Assembly: GCA_963715635.1 (NCBI GenBank) | Contig: OY970261.1 | Span: forward strand, 992,001-1,056,000 | DNA: 64,000 bases | Direction: 5' to 3' | From: JAPKZH01 sp963715635 | GTDB taxonomy: Bacteria > Acidobacteriota > Aminicenantia > Aminicenantales > UBA4085 | In this document: positions 25,732 to 34,816 of the stretch, one piece after another | Layout: each line of letters begins with the position of its first letter | How positions within the stretch are numbered: the first letter of the stretch is position 1 | Position numbers and translations under genes: made by a program | The notes under the pieces: model-generated | Told to the model about the DNA's origin: nothing | What the model saw: only the letters and a program-made list of their open reading frames with translations | The model's database searches: none

Positions 25732-28401
25732 TTATTTTTCCAAGCGGAATGCGTAGAGGCCGCTTTGAGCGCTGATGATGATTCGGCTGCCTTCGATTCT
25801 CTGAATCGATAGGCCTTCCAGATTCTTCGACTCCCGGCCTTTTTGCCAGACGACCCGTCCGCTTTCTTTTAAAACGGCGTTCCTCCACAATCGCGGAATG
25901 TGGATTTCGGCCCCGACGCCGACCGGGACCTCGGCGTTAAGCTCGAAAAAGTTTTCTTTTTTCCTCCAGGAGACACGGATACCGCCGCGAATCGTCCGCA
26001 GCGAGGCCGAGGCGGATTCTAAATCCGGGAAGAGCGGCGGGCAAATCAAGATTTTTTCCCATCCCGGAGCCAGACATCTTACCCCGGCCACAGTCTTATA
26101 AAACCAGGCATCCACGCTCCCCAGCATGATATGGTTGTGGGAATTCATCCCGCCGCCCGTGATTTTTTCCCATCGCTCCCAGAGCGTTGTGGCGCCTTCT
26201 TGGACCATGTAGCCCCAGCCGGGGTAGCTTTTCTGGGTCGCGACTCGATAGGCCGCTTCCGCATATCCGTTCTCGGTCAAAACGTCGAGGAGGAAGCGCG
26301 TGCCGATGATTCCGGTATCAAGATGATAATCCTGGTCGCTGACGACGCTGTGGACCAGCACATCGAGGACTTTGTCCTTTTGTTTTTTGGGGACCATGTT
26401 CAGATAAATGGGCAGGAGGTTGGACGTCTGGCTGGCGATCTTTTCCACGGGGCTCATCCGGACCGAGGCATAGCCATCTTTCTTCAAAAAATATCTATTG
26501 AATGCGTTTTTGATGCCCCGGGCAAGGCCGGTCAGGTGTTTTTCGTCCTTCGATTTCTTGAGGACTCGGGCTATTTTTGATAGCAGTAGCGTGTCATGAT
26601 AATAGAACCACGTCGAAGTGAGTTCGACGGGCGTTTTTTTGGGAGGGATGCTGCCCGGGGGACACCAGTCGCCGTATTTACCCAATTTTTTGATGATGCG
26701 GCCTTGGGCATGGCGGCGGAGAAAGTATACATATTTTTTCATCGCCTCGAAGTGGTCCGCCAGGATCCTTGTATCTCCAAAATAATAATAGAGATACCAG
26801 GCAAGTGATATGTACGCTGACCCCCAGGCCGGGTCGGCAGGATAGAGCTTTCCGAGGTAGGGAGGAACCGTATCGGGGAGGCCGCCGTCCTTCTTCTGGG
26901 CGTCCCTAATATCGCGGAGAAACTTGGTGTAAAAGGAGGCCATGTCGAAATTCAGGATAGCTTCTTCTGCTGAGAGATGGGCATCGCCCAGCCAGCCGTG
27001 CCGTTCGTCCCTCTGGGGACAATCGGTGGGAATGCTCATCAAATTCGAAAGCTGCCCCCAACGGATATTCCGGTGGATCCGGTTGATCAAGGGATTGGCG
27101 CAGCGAAAAATTCCCGTTTGTTCGACGTCTGTGTGAACGAAGCAACCATCGACGCTGATCATCCTGGGCAATTTCGGGATGCCCGTGATTTCTGCATAGC
27201 GGAATCCATGATAGGTGAAGCGGGGCTCATACCTTTCGACACCATGGCCGCCCAAGACATAGATATCCGTCGCCTCTGCGTTCTGATTGGGAGACGTGTT
27301 GAGCGTGCCGTCGTCGTTAATGAGTTCGGCGTGGCGAAGAGCGATTTTTGTTCCGGCCCGTCCTTGAGCCGTAATTTTCAGCCAGCCGGAAAAATTCTGG
27401 CCGAAATCGAAGACGAGCGTTTGTGGGGCCGACCGCCATATCTTTTTCACTTTCAACATTTGAACCACTTTGACCGGAGGGAGCATCTGGGAACGCAGAT
27501 GTGCCCCCTTGACGCAAGCCGTTTTCCCTTTGGAAGTCTTTGGCTTGAGCCTTCCGTCGCAGCGCTCGCCGTAGTAAAGGCCGTTTTCCTTCAGGGGACC
27601 ATGTCCGGCTTCCCAGGATTGGTCCGTGCCTACGACCTGCCGGTCGCCGCCTTCATACTCCATCTCGATTTGGGCGATCAGTCGCGGCCGGCCGTAGCCA
27701 AAATTCGGGATATGACGGCCGTTTCCCAGGATCACCAGGACGCTATTGTTCCGCTCTAAATACTTCGTGACCTCGTAGGTGGAATAGAGGCCAGTCTTTT
27801 TATAATCGGTCTGGGCGGGGTCGAGCACATGGTCGCCCACCTTCTGTCCATTAATCCGCAGTTCATAAAAACCCAAACCGCAGATGTAGGCGCGTGCGCT
27901 TTTGAGACGAGGTCCGATTCGGAATTCTTTCTTCAGATAGATCGCCCGGGTTTGAATGTACTCACCCCGGTATTTTCCCTGCAGCACAGTCCCCCTCGAC
28001 CGGAATTCTTGGGGCTCTTTCATGCTGATCCATCGGGCTTGCCAGTCCGACTTGCCCAGCAGCCCCATTTCAAAAAAGGCAATGCGACTGTAAGCGCTGC
28101 GCCGGCCTTTCTGGTCCCACCAACGGACTCTCCAATAGTAGCGCTTTCGGCTCTCCAGCTTTTTTCCGCCGTACTCAGTAGGGAAATTCCCGCAGTGGCC
28201 TATCTGCCCGCTGTCCCAGCAATCGCCGGCTCCTCGTTCCGCTAAGCTCACCGATGATGATACGATGATCTGATACGCCGAAGGCTTTTCTCCGCGCTCG
28301 AAGTGCCGGAGCACCCAGGAGAAACGCGGCCGGGAGATATCGATGCCGAGAGGATTTTGGAGGTATTCACACTTGAGGCGCAGGGGAAGGGGAATTGTCA
28401 T
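25732..28401 (-). CDS. alpha-L-rhamnosidase, GH78 family
   Basis: An 889-residue enzyme that releases terminal L-rhamnose. The N-terminus (EYLQNPLGIDISRPRFSWVL) and beta domains (YICGLGFYELRINGQKVGD) are typical. The (alpha/alpha)6 catalytic domain carries PTDCPQRDERHGWLGDAHLS with the acidic residues of the active site, then GGLPDTVPPYL, TSTWFYYHDTLLLSKIA and EGATTLWERWEKITGGG. No signal peptide is visible, so it probably acts in the cytosol on imported oligosaccharides, feeding the rhamnose isomerase and kinase encoded upstream in the same direction. The start is 20 bases after the HD-GYP stop, implying cotranscription. Confidence 0.93.
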   Translation of the reverse strand: MTIPLPLRLKCEYLQNPLGIDISRPRFSWVLRHFERGEKPSAYQIIVSSSVSLAERGAGDCWDSGQIGHCGNFPTEYGGKKLESRKRYYWRVRWWDQKGRRSAYSRIAFFEMGLLGKSDWQARWISMKEPQEFRSRGTVLQGKYRGEYIQTRAIYLKKEFRIGPRLKSARAYICGLGFYELRINGQKVGDHVLDPAQTDYKKTGLYSTYEVTKYLERNNSVLVILGNGRHIPNFGYGRPRLIAQIEMEYEGGDRQVVGTDQSWEAGHGPLKENGLYYGERCDGRLKPKTSKGKTACVKGAHLRSQMLPPVKVVQMLKVKKIWRSAPQTLVFDFGQNFSGWLKITAQGRAGTKIALRHAELINDDGTLNTSPNQNAEATDIYVLGGHGVERYEPRFTYHGFRYAEITGIPKLPRMISVDGCFVHTDVEQTGIFRCANPLINRIHRNIRWGQLSNLMSIPTDCPQRDERHGWLGDAHLSAEEAILNFDMASFYTKFLRDIRDAQKKDGGLPDTVPPYLGKLYPADPAWGSAYISLAWYLYYYFGDTRILADHFEAMKKYVYFLRRHAQGRIIKKLGKYGDWCPPGSIPPKKTPVELTSTWFYYHDTLLLSKIARVLKKSKDEKHLTGLARGIKNAFNRYFLKKDGYASVRMSPVEKIASQTSNLLPIYLNMVPKKQKDKVLDVLVHSVVSDQDYHLDTGIIGTRFLLDVLTENGYAEAAYRVATQKSYPGWGYMVQEGATTLWERWEKITGGGMNSHNHIMLGSVDAWFYKTVAGVRCLAPGWEKILICPPLFPDLESASASLRTIRGGIRVSWRKKENFFELNAEVPVGVGAEIHIPRLWRNAVLKESGRVVWQKGRESKNLEGLSIQRIEGSRIIISAQSGLYAFRLEK

Positions 28402-28421
28402 CGGGAATTCTCCTCGGAAGT

Positions 28422-29873
28422 TTATTCGGCCTTGGCCAGGAAGTAATCCGCAGGCTGGATGCCGTACTTGTCCGCGTCCAGGGATTTGGTGATCGTCCTC
28501 CTGAATTTTTTGGTTTCAGGAGCGATCTCTGTGAGGTCGATGACCTCTCCGTCCACTTTATTTCCCTCGGCATCGGCAATGATCTTGACTTTGGGCCTGA
28601 GGTGGAAGGCCGGATGAGGATTCGCCTCGAAGACGATGCCCAGCTCCCCGGTGTCCAGTGCGACAAGCGATCCGACCGGATAGGCCCCGATCATGCTGAT
28701 GAACACCTTGAGGATGAGCGGGTCGAACTCTTCGCCGCTTTTTTCGAGCATCAAGCCCATGGCATCCTCTCGGGTGAACACTTTAGGACGGTACACGCGC
28801 TTGGTGGTCAGGGCGTCGAAGTAATCGACGATCTTCACGATCTTGCTGAAAAGGTTCATGGACCTCTTTCGAAAATATTTGGGATACCCGGACAGGTCCG
28901 CCTTAAGATGATGCTCCAGGGCCACCTGGACCGCCCGGACCGGGATGCGGCGCGAGCTTTTAAGCTGGATCAATTTTTCAGCCCCGAGATGGACATGATT
29001 TTCGACGACGGCACGTTCCTCCGGGCTGAGCGCGGCCGGTTTGTCCAGGATTTCTCTGGGGATGTCCAATTTTCCCAAGTCATGGAGAAAGGAACTTACG
29101 CCCAGGTCCGAAAGCTCCTCTCGGGTCAGGCCCAGTCTTCGGCCGAGGGCGATGGCCAGGATGCAAACGTTGATGGAATGATTCAGGGTGTATTCGTCGA
29201 AATTTTTAATATTAGTCAGGCCGTAGACAAAGGATTCATCGTCGACAATATGATTGAAGATTGACTGCATCCACCGTTTGGCGAGGTTGAGGTTGAACGT
29301 CCCCGTTGTTTTTTGTTTTTCGAAGACTTCTTTCAGGAGGTAGATGCCCGAAAAATACAGGCGGACGGCATTTTTTTCTCGGCTCTGCATAGGCTCGGCC
29401 GGGGAGCTCTTTTCTATGGTGATATGGTCGATCTGTTCGACGTCCAGGGCGTGAAGAATCTTGTCATAGGCGGTTTTGGCCTCGAGCTCTTTGCTGTTGA
29501 GGATGGTGATGAAGCGGCGGATCTCTTCCTGCGTCAATCCGGGAGAAAAGCCGATGGCGGCGAGCTCCTTTGACGAGAGCTCGTTTTGAAGAAACTTATA
29601 GACATGGTAGTTGGAATAATCAAACTTGACGCGCAGGCCCTTCATATAGAAGGCGTTCTGCTGCAGCCTGAGCACGATTTCGCCCTCCCGCGCAAGAGCA
29701 TCGTTCAGTTTCGTAAAAAACTGGTCCATTTGGTCCAGGACGATCCGGTTGTTCGATTCATAGACCCTGGCGATTTTCAAGACGACCTGCAGGCGCGTCA
29801 AAATATCGACGGATTCTTTCTGCGTCAGTTCCTTTTCTTGATCCGTCAGTTCGACGTTCTTAATATTTACCAT
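28422..29873 (-). CDS. HD-GYP domain protein with helical N-terminal domain
   Basis: Predicted cyclic-di-GMP phosphodiesterase, 483 residues. Residues 1-150 form an N-terminal domain (RVYESNNRIVLDQMDQFF, NAFYMKGLRVKFDYSNYHV) that parallels the N-terminus of the HEAT protein encoded just before it. The HD-GYP domain follows: HSINVCILAIALGRRLG, SSFLHDLGKLDIP (HD), EHHLKADLSGYP (GYP region), VDYFDALTTKRVYRP. The C-terminal 90 residues are a beta-rich tail also found in stand-alone HD-GYP proteins. The start is one base after the stop of the HEAT gene. No membrane segment. Confidence 0.9.
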   Translation of the reverse strand: MVNIKNVELTDQEKELTQKESVDILTRLQVVLKIARVYESNNRIVLDQMDQFFTKLNDALAREGEIVLRLQQNAFYMKGLRVKFDYSNYHVYKFLQNELSSKELAAIGFSPGLTQEEIRRFITILNSKELEAKTAYDKILHALDVEQIDHITIEKSSPAEPMQSREKNAVRLYFSGIYLLKEVFEKQKTTGTFNLNLAKRWMQSIFNHIVDDESFVYGLTNIKNFDEYTLNHSINVCILAIALGRRLGLTREELSDLGVSSFLHDLGKLDIPREILDKPAALSPEERAVVENHVHLGAEKLIQLKSSRRIPVRAVQVALEHHLKADLSGYPKYFRKRSMNLFSKIVKIVDYFDALTTKRVYRPKVFTREDAMGLMLEKSGEEFDPLILKVFISMIGAYPVGSLVALDTGELGIVFEANPHPAFHLRPKVKIIADAEGNKVDGEVIDLTEIAPETKKFRRTITKSLDADKYGIQPADYFLAKAE

Positions 29874-29874
29874 C

Positions 29875-31635
29875 TTAGGCTGCGGCCTCAGGGGGAATTT
29901 TTTCTAATGCTTTCCGGCAGGCGCTGGCGACATTTTTGTTCGAGCTTTTCATGCCCTTGCGGAGGACGCCCAGGCTCTCCGGGGTAGCCAAGATCTCCAG
30001 CGCCTGCACGGCGCATAGTTGTGTTTCTTCGTATTTGGTTTTGGAGAAAAGGCTGGATTTATGAAGAGCTTTTTGGAGGGCGTCCAGGGCCTCCGCTGCT
30101 TTTGTCCGGGCCAAATAGTTTAAGAACGTGCTCTGTTCTTTCGGGCTTTTTTTGTAAAAATGCTTGTTCTCCGCCAGCCGGATAACGTGCTCCAACGTGC
30201 TTTTATCGCGGAACCACTGGAGCTTCTCAGCGGCCGCTATGCGTATGTCTTCGTCTGGATCATAAAGGAACCCGAGGATGATTTTATTGGCCAGCGGGTC
30301 TCCAAAAGCAGCCAGGCCTTGGATGGCCTCGAGCTTGATCTCCTTGTTCTGGTAGGTTTGGATAGGAGCAAAGTAGGGCAGAGCCTTTTTGTCCCCTGCC
30401 CGGCTGAGGAAGCTGATGATGCCTTTGGACAGGATGGGCTTTCCGTCCTGGAGCTGGTTGGCCAAAATCTCGATATTCCCCCGGCCGGTCTCCCTGAGAT
30501 AATCAAAGGCCATGGTTCGGAACTCCGGATTGTCGGTGCTTTCCAATAGCTCGGCCGCTAAGGGGATGGATTTGGGACCGAGGAGCCTGAGATAATCAAA
30601 AAAAGCGAGAATGGAATCGATGTCGCCGTGCTCAACGGCTTCCCGGACAAGGGCGATCGTGCGTCCTTCCTTGCTCGAGTTCATGAATTTTTCGAGCTCG
30701 GCCGCCTTGGCGGGGTGCTGGGCGGCAAAAATGTTCTTCAATTCCTGGATTTGCCTCAGGAATTGGCCGGCGTGCGTGAATTTGCCTTCTTGGAGGAGTT
30801 CTTTGTGGTGCCGTTCCAGAAACCCGAGAATGGGCACAAATTTATCGACTTGGTCTTCCATGTAAAGAAGCTCGAAAATCATGTCGAGGAACTCTTTTTC
30901 GGGGGGAATCTGCCGGGCCGAGCCGACCATGGATTCAATGCTGTGGATATCTTTGTCATCGAGCATCATGACCAGCTCGGCATAATCCTTCTTTTCCTCA
31001 TCTTCCAGCAGCCCGAGGCCGACGCGCTTTGTCACGATCCCCTGCTTGTCTTCGGCCTCCAGTTCGATATGGCCGCTGCAAAGCTTGCTTTTATCGATCG
31101 AAATCCCAAAGTGTTGTTTTTCGAAAATGGCGATTTTCGATAACAGGTAATCATCCGGGGCCGTGATCCGGATGTTCGCGAAATCTTTTTCCCAGATGGA
31201 AATAACGATATCGCTCTCGTCCGGCGGCAGGAGCGAGTCTTTTTTGATCACCTCGAGGAAGTCCTTGAGCTCGGCCTTGTCGATATCCCTGAGGATGGCG
31301 AATCTCTGCATCCCATCCTTGAAGAAGAGATAGGGCAGGCTTTTGATGAGGTTTTCTTCCTGGTAAATCATATCTCCGTCCAGGTAAAAGGCGCTTTCCC
31401 CTATGCCGACTTCGAGTTCCAGGCGCTTTTCAAAATAAGCTTTCAGCCTAGCCAGAAGGTCATCTACGAATTTTTGGACGGTGGAATGATGCGAAGGGAA
31501 GAGTTTCAAAGACGAGACGGCATGGGCCAGGACATGAAAGACTTCCTTGACGCTTTCAATGTTGGCTTTGTCCGGGGTTTCCCCAGACCCACCGCTCGCC
31601 TCGGGCTGCCCGCTCTGGTTTTCCTTGGGTTCCAT
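29875..31635 (-). CDS. HEAT-repeat protein paired with the HD-GYP gene
   Basis: A soluble protein of about 586 residues. The first 30 residues are disordered; residues 40-180 (LKLFPSHHSTVQKFVDDLLA, ESAFYLDGDMIYQEE, DKAELKDFLEVIKKD) are a domain that parallels the N-terminus of the neighbouring HD-GYP protein. From about 310 on there are HEAT-like helical pairs (PEFRTMAFDYLRETG, KEIKLEAIQGLAAFGDP, EDIRIAAAEKLQWF, TQLCAVQALEILATPES). ATG 31635 is preferred over TTG 31671. A scaffold role next to a c-di-GMP enzyme is plausible but inferred. Confidence 0.8.
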   Translation of the reverse strand: MEPKENQSGQPEASGGSGETPDKANIESVKEVFHVLAHAVSSLKLFPSHHSTVQKFVDDLLARLKAYFEKRLELEVGIGESAFYLDGDMIYQEENLIKSLPYLFFKDGMQRFAILRDIDKAELKDFLEVIKKDSLLPPDESDIVISIWEKDFANIRITAPDDYLLSKIAIFEKQHFGISIDKSKLCSGHIELEAEDKQGIVTKRVGLGLLEDEEKKDYAELVMMLDDKDIHSIESMVGSARQIPPEKEFLDMIFELLYMEDQVDKFVPILGFLERHHKELLQEGKFTHAGQFLRQIQELKNIFAAQHPAKAAELEKFMNSSKEGRTIALVREAVEHGDIDSILAFFDYLRLLGPKSIPLAAELLESTDNPEFRTMAFDYLRETGRGNIEILANQLQDGKPILSKGIISFLSRAGDKKALPYFAPIQTYQNKEIKLEAIQGLAAFGDPLANKIILGFLYDPDEDIRIAAAEKLQWFRDKSTLEHVIRLAENKHFYKKSPKEQSTFLNYLARTKAAEALDALQKALHKSSLFSKTKYEETQLCAVQALEILATPESLGVLRKGMKSSNKNVASACRKALEKIPPEAAA

Positions 31636-31748
31636 TTGGGATTTCCCCGCCTTGTTAATCCTTTCTAACAATAAAATAAAAGAAAAAAAATATCAACGGA
31701 AGATTCGAGGGAAATTTCTTGTGTATCACGGAATTATTCAAGTTTTTT

Positions 31749-33539
31749 TTATTTTTTCAAAAGGTCTTCGAGCCTGGCCTTTGTCCGCAGGGCGGGCTCC
31801 CATCCTGGAGCCAATTCCAGGACTTTCTGATTAAGCGACAAAGCCTCGTTCAAATCGCCTTTTTTTGCGGCTAAGATGCTTTTGCTATGGAGGGCCTCGA
31901 TGCTTTTTGGGTTGATGGCCAGGGCCCGGTCCAGGGCTGCTTCCGCTTCGGGGATTTTACCCAGCACAATATAAATGTTGGCCATATTGATCGGAGCGCC
32001 CTCGAATCTCGGCTCCAGGGAGGCCGCCTTTTCGTACCATTGCAGGGCTTCCTGCCAACGGTTTTGTTTGGCTTCGATGATGCCCAGATTGAGGCACGAT
32101 AGAAAATCTTTAGGATTAAGGCTCAACGCTTCGCGGTAATGCCTGGCCGCTTCCTGAGTTTCTCCCTTCTGGTCATAGATGACGGCCAGGTTGTAGTGGA
32201 CAAGGTCCATCCGGGGCTTGAAACGAGCGGCGAGAGGTGCGGCAAAAGCGATCATGATTCCCGCCGCGATGAGAGCTGCCGTCGTTCTCTTCCGCCGCTT
32301 GATCGCGCCGAAAAACAGAACAAAAGGCTGCGAAGCAAAAAGCAGCAGGCAGGGAGCGGCCAGAAGTCTGTACCTGGAGAAGAGGAAAAAGGCGACAGTG
32401 GAGACGAGCCAGCCCACGAAGAAAACGATGACGGGCGAGAAGAGTCGAATGCGCTTCCCGAGGAGGACGAGGCCGAGGGCGGCCAGAATGGTCAATGAAC
32501 CGAATCCAAAAGTTAGATATTTCAATATCCAAGATTTTTGTTGGACGTAATAATAATCCACAGTGTCCGGCCATTCATACCAGCTCCAGAACATGACGAA
32601 TTTTTTGGCTTGGAGCTTAATATAGTCCCCTGGTTTCTGCCGAATCCAGGACAGCGATTTCTTGAGCCAGAAGCTTGAGACTTGGGCCGGGGTGAGCTTG
32701 CGGCCGGTCTCTTGCTCGGCCAGGCGAATGGGTTCCGTGCGTTCATAATAGGGGATCTCTTTTCCCGGGACGATGGATTGATATGTGCCCGTGGCATGAA
32801 CATTGTTGCCGATATAAAAGTTGACCCCTCCTTGAAATGTGGTGGGCAGGTAGCTCCCCCCCACAATCCCGTTCCTCAAGGCGACAGGCGCTAGAACCAG
32901 GAATATTCCGATGATAAAAGCGCCGGCACTTTTTAAGAAGGTGCCGGCCCGGGACTTGGACCGATAGGTCAGAATGAGCAGGAAGGGCACGATCAACAGC
33001 GTATTTTCTCTTAAGAGGCTGAGGAACCCGCACAGGACTCCGGAAAGAAGCCAGAACCCGATTTTTCGATTAAGACGGGCCTCCGCAAGAATCCATATCA
33101 AGAAGCAAACGATGGCGACGGCCAGCGATTCCTTTTGGATTTGGACATCGTAGAAGAAAAATCCCCCGTACAATGAGGCGAGGCCCGCCGCCCACAAGCC
33201 CGCTTGTTCTCCCGCCAAAGTCTTTCCCGCCCTGTAAAGAGCGTAGATGCCGGAGACGGCCGCCACGATCTGAAAAAGATAGACCACATCGAGGATATGG
33301 CCGAAGAGCTTGTAGAGGACGGCCAGGAGGTATGGGTAGAGCGGAGCCTGGAAAAAAACGCCCGAGCCGGCCCAATTCCCGGCTGCGATTTCCCGGGCCC
33401 ACCGATCATATTCCTGGCTGTCCATGGCCAGCTGTGCGAAAAAGGGCTCGTTTCTGACCGCCAACCAATGCAGGATCCGCAGCAATAGGGCCGCTCCCAG
33501 AATGGCGAAGAGCACACACCGGGTTTTCCTCGGCTTCAT
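31749..33539 (-). CDS. GT39-like membrane glycosyltransferase with C-terminal TPRs
   Basis: About 596 residues. The N-terminal region is a multi-pass membrane domain with the ArnT/PMT-type luminal motif AMDSQEYDRWAREIAAG (catalytic Asp pattern) after the first helix, then PLYPYLLAVLYKLFG and many hydrophobic helices to about residue 430. Residues 440-596 contain about four TPR units (AARHYREALSLNPKDFLSCL, ALQWYEKAASLEPRFEGAPI, AEAALDRALAINPKSIEAL). Such enzymes move a sugar from a polyprenyl carrier onto lipid or protein outside the membrane. ATG 33539 overlaps the rhaA stop (ATGA), so translation is coupled. Confidence 0.85.
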   Translation of the reverse strand: MKPRKTRCVLFAILGAALLLRILHWLAVRNEPFFAQLAMDSQEYDRWAREIAAGNWAGSGVFFQAPLYPYLLAVLYKLFGHILDVVYLFQIVAAVSGIYALYRAGKTLAGEQAGLWAAGLASLYGGFFFYDVQIQKESLAVAIVCFLIWILAEARLNRKIGFWLLSGVLCGFLSLLRENTLLIVPFLLILTYRSKSRAGTFLKSAGAFIIGIFLVLAPVALRNGIVGGSYLPTTFQGGVNFYIGNNVHATGTYQSIVPGKEIPYYERTEPIRLAEQETGRKLTPAQVSSFWLKKSLSWIRQKPGDYIKLQAKKFVMFWSWYEWPDTVDYYYVQQKSWILKYLTFGFGSLTILAALGLVLLGKRIRLFSPVIVFFVGWLVSTVAFFLFSRYRLLAAPCLLLFASQPFVLFFGAIKRRKRTTAALIAAGIMIAFAAPLAARFKPRMDLVHYNLAVIYDQKGETQEAARHYREALSLNPKDFLSCLNLGIIEAKQNRWQEALQWYEKAASLEPRFEGAPINMANIYIVLGKIPEAEAALDRALAINPKSIEALHSKSILAAKKGDLNEALSLNQKVLELAPGWEPALRTKARLEDLLKK

Positions 33540-34801
33540 CGTTTGCTCAGGACGTCTTTTTCGTACTTGCGGATATCGCCGATCCATTCGCCCCCCGGGG
33601 GAGCGTTCATTTGAAGGCAGTGATAATCCCACACGGCGCCGTAGGGCATGGCTTTAGACTCTTCCTGGAGGGCGAGGCGCTCGAGAGTGTTCCCGGCATG
33701 GTCCGCGGCTTTGAGGCTGCCTTCCGGCTGGAGCAGGGCCACTAAAAATGCTTTCAGAGCGGCGCGCGCTCCTGCCACCCACGCGCCGACACGGTTCAGG
33801 CTGGCATCGAAGTAATCCAGCGCGATGTGCGCTTTGTCCAGGGCCTGACAGCGGACGATCTCTTCGGCTACGGCCAGGATCTCGTCGTTGAGGACGACGA
33901 CATGGTCGCTGTCCCAGCGCACGCCGCGGCTGAGATGAAAAACGATCCCCGGCATGAATTGGAGAATGGCGGAGATTTTATCGGCTATGGATTCGGTCGG
34001 GTGGAAGTGTCCCAGGTCGAGGCAGACCATTTTTCTCTTGACGAGCGCATAGGCCAGATAAAATTCATGAGAGCCCACCACAAAAGATTCGGAGCCGATG
34101 CCGAAGAGCTTGCTTTCCAGCGAATCCTTCATCTGCTGAGGGCTGTATTCGACCTCGTAGATCTCGTCCAGGGATTCCTTGAGCAGTGAGCGGTATTTCC
34201 AGCGGTCCGCGGGGACCTCTTTGGAACCGTCGGGAATCCAGAGGTTATGAAGGCAGGGGCTTCCGAGCTCCCGTCCCATGAACACGCTGATCTTGCGGCA
34301 GCATTTCACGTGCTCGATCCAGAATTTGCGGATGGATTTCTCCCGGCTGCTGAGCGTGAATCCTGAGGCCGCTTTGGGATGCGAGAAGCAGGTCGCGTTG
34401 AAATCGAGCTTCAGCTTTTGCTGCCTAGCCCAGTCCACCCAGCCTTTGAAATGCTCGGCGCTGATCTCATCCCGGTCTACGAGCTTACCGCCGAATTCTC
34501 CATAAATGGCATGCAGGTTTAGCCGATGCGATCCCGGGATCAAGGCGAAGGCCTGCCGCAAATCCATCCGCAGCTCTTTGACCGTCCGCGCTTTTCCCGG
34601 GTAGTTGCCCGTGACCTGAAGCCCGCCTCCGGAGAGGGCCGCGTCCGGCTTTTCAAAGCCGCCGACGTCATCCCCCTGCCAGCAGTGAAGCGAAATCGAG
34701 ATCTTTTTCAACCGGTTCAAAGCATGCTCGGTGTCGACGCCGAAATCGGCGTAGAGCTCCTCCGCCTGCCGGTACGCATTTTCAATCTTGCCGGGGTTCA
34801 T
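33536..34801 (-). CDS. rhaA: L-rhamnose isomerase
   Basis: A 421-residue enzyme converting L-rhamnose to L-rhamnulose in the cytosol. The family signature is strong: ISISLHCWQGDDVGGFE near the start, SHRLNLHAIYGEFGGKLVDR, LDFNATCFSHPKAASGFTLS, and the metal-site stretches VCLDLGHFHPTESIADK and SRGVRWDSDHVVVLND. The length matches RhaA. It lies 15 bases after rhaB and its stop overlaps the next start. No aldolase (rhaD) or RhaT transporter is in the window, so the pathway is incomplete locally. Confidence 0.96.
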   Translation of the reverse strand: MNPGKIENAYRQAEELYADFGVDTEHALNRLKKISISLHCWQGDDVGGFEKPDAALSGGGLQVTGNYPGKARTVKELRMDLRQAFALIPGSHRLNLHAIYGEFGGKLVDRDEISAEHFKGWVDWARQQKLKLDFNATCFSHPKAASGFTLSSREKSIRKFWIEHVKCCRKISVFMGRELGSPCLHNLWIPDGSKEVPADRWKYRSLLKESLDEIYEVEYSPQQMKDSLESKLFGIGSESFVVGSHEFYLAYALVKRKMVCLDLGHFHPTESIADKISAILQFMPGIVFHLSRGVRWDSDHVVVLNDEILAVAEEIVRCQALDKAHIALDYFDASLNRVGAWVAGARAALKAFLVALLQPEGSLKAADHAGNTLERLALQEESKAMPYGAVWDYHCLQMNAPPGGEWIGDIRKYEKDVLSKR

Positions 34802-34816
34802 GCTTCCCTCCGCGCG

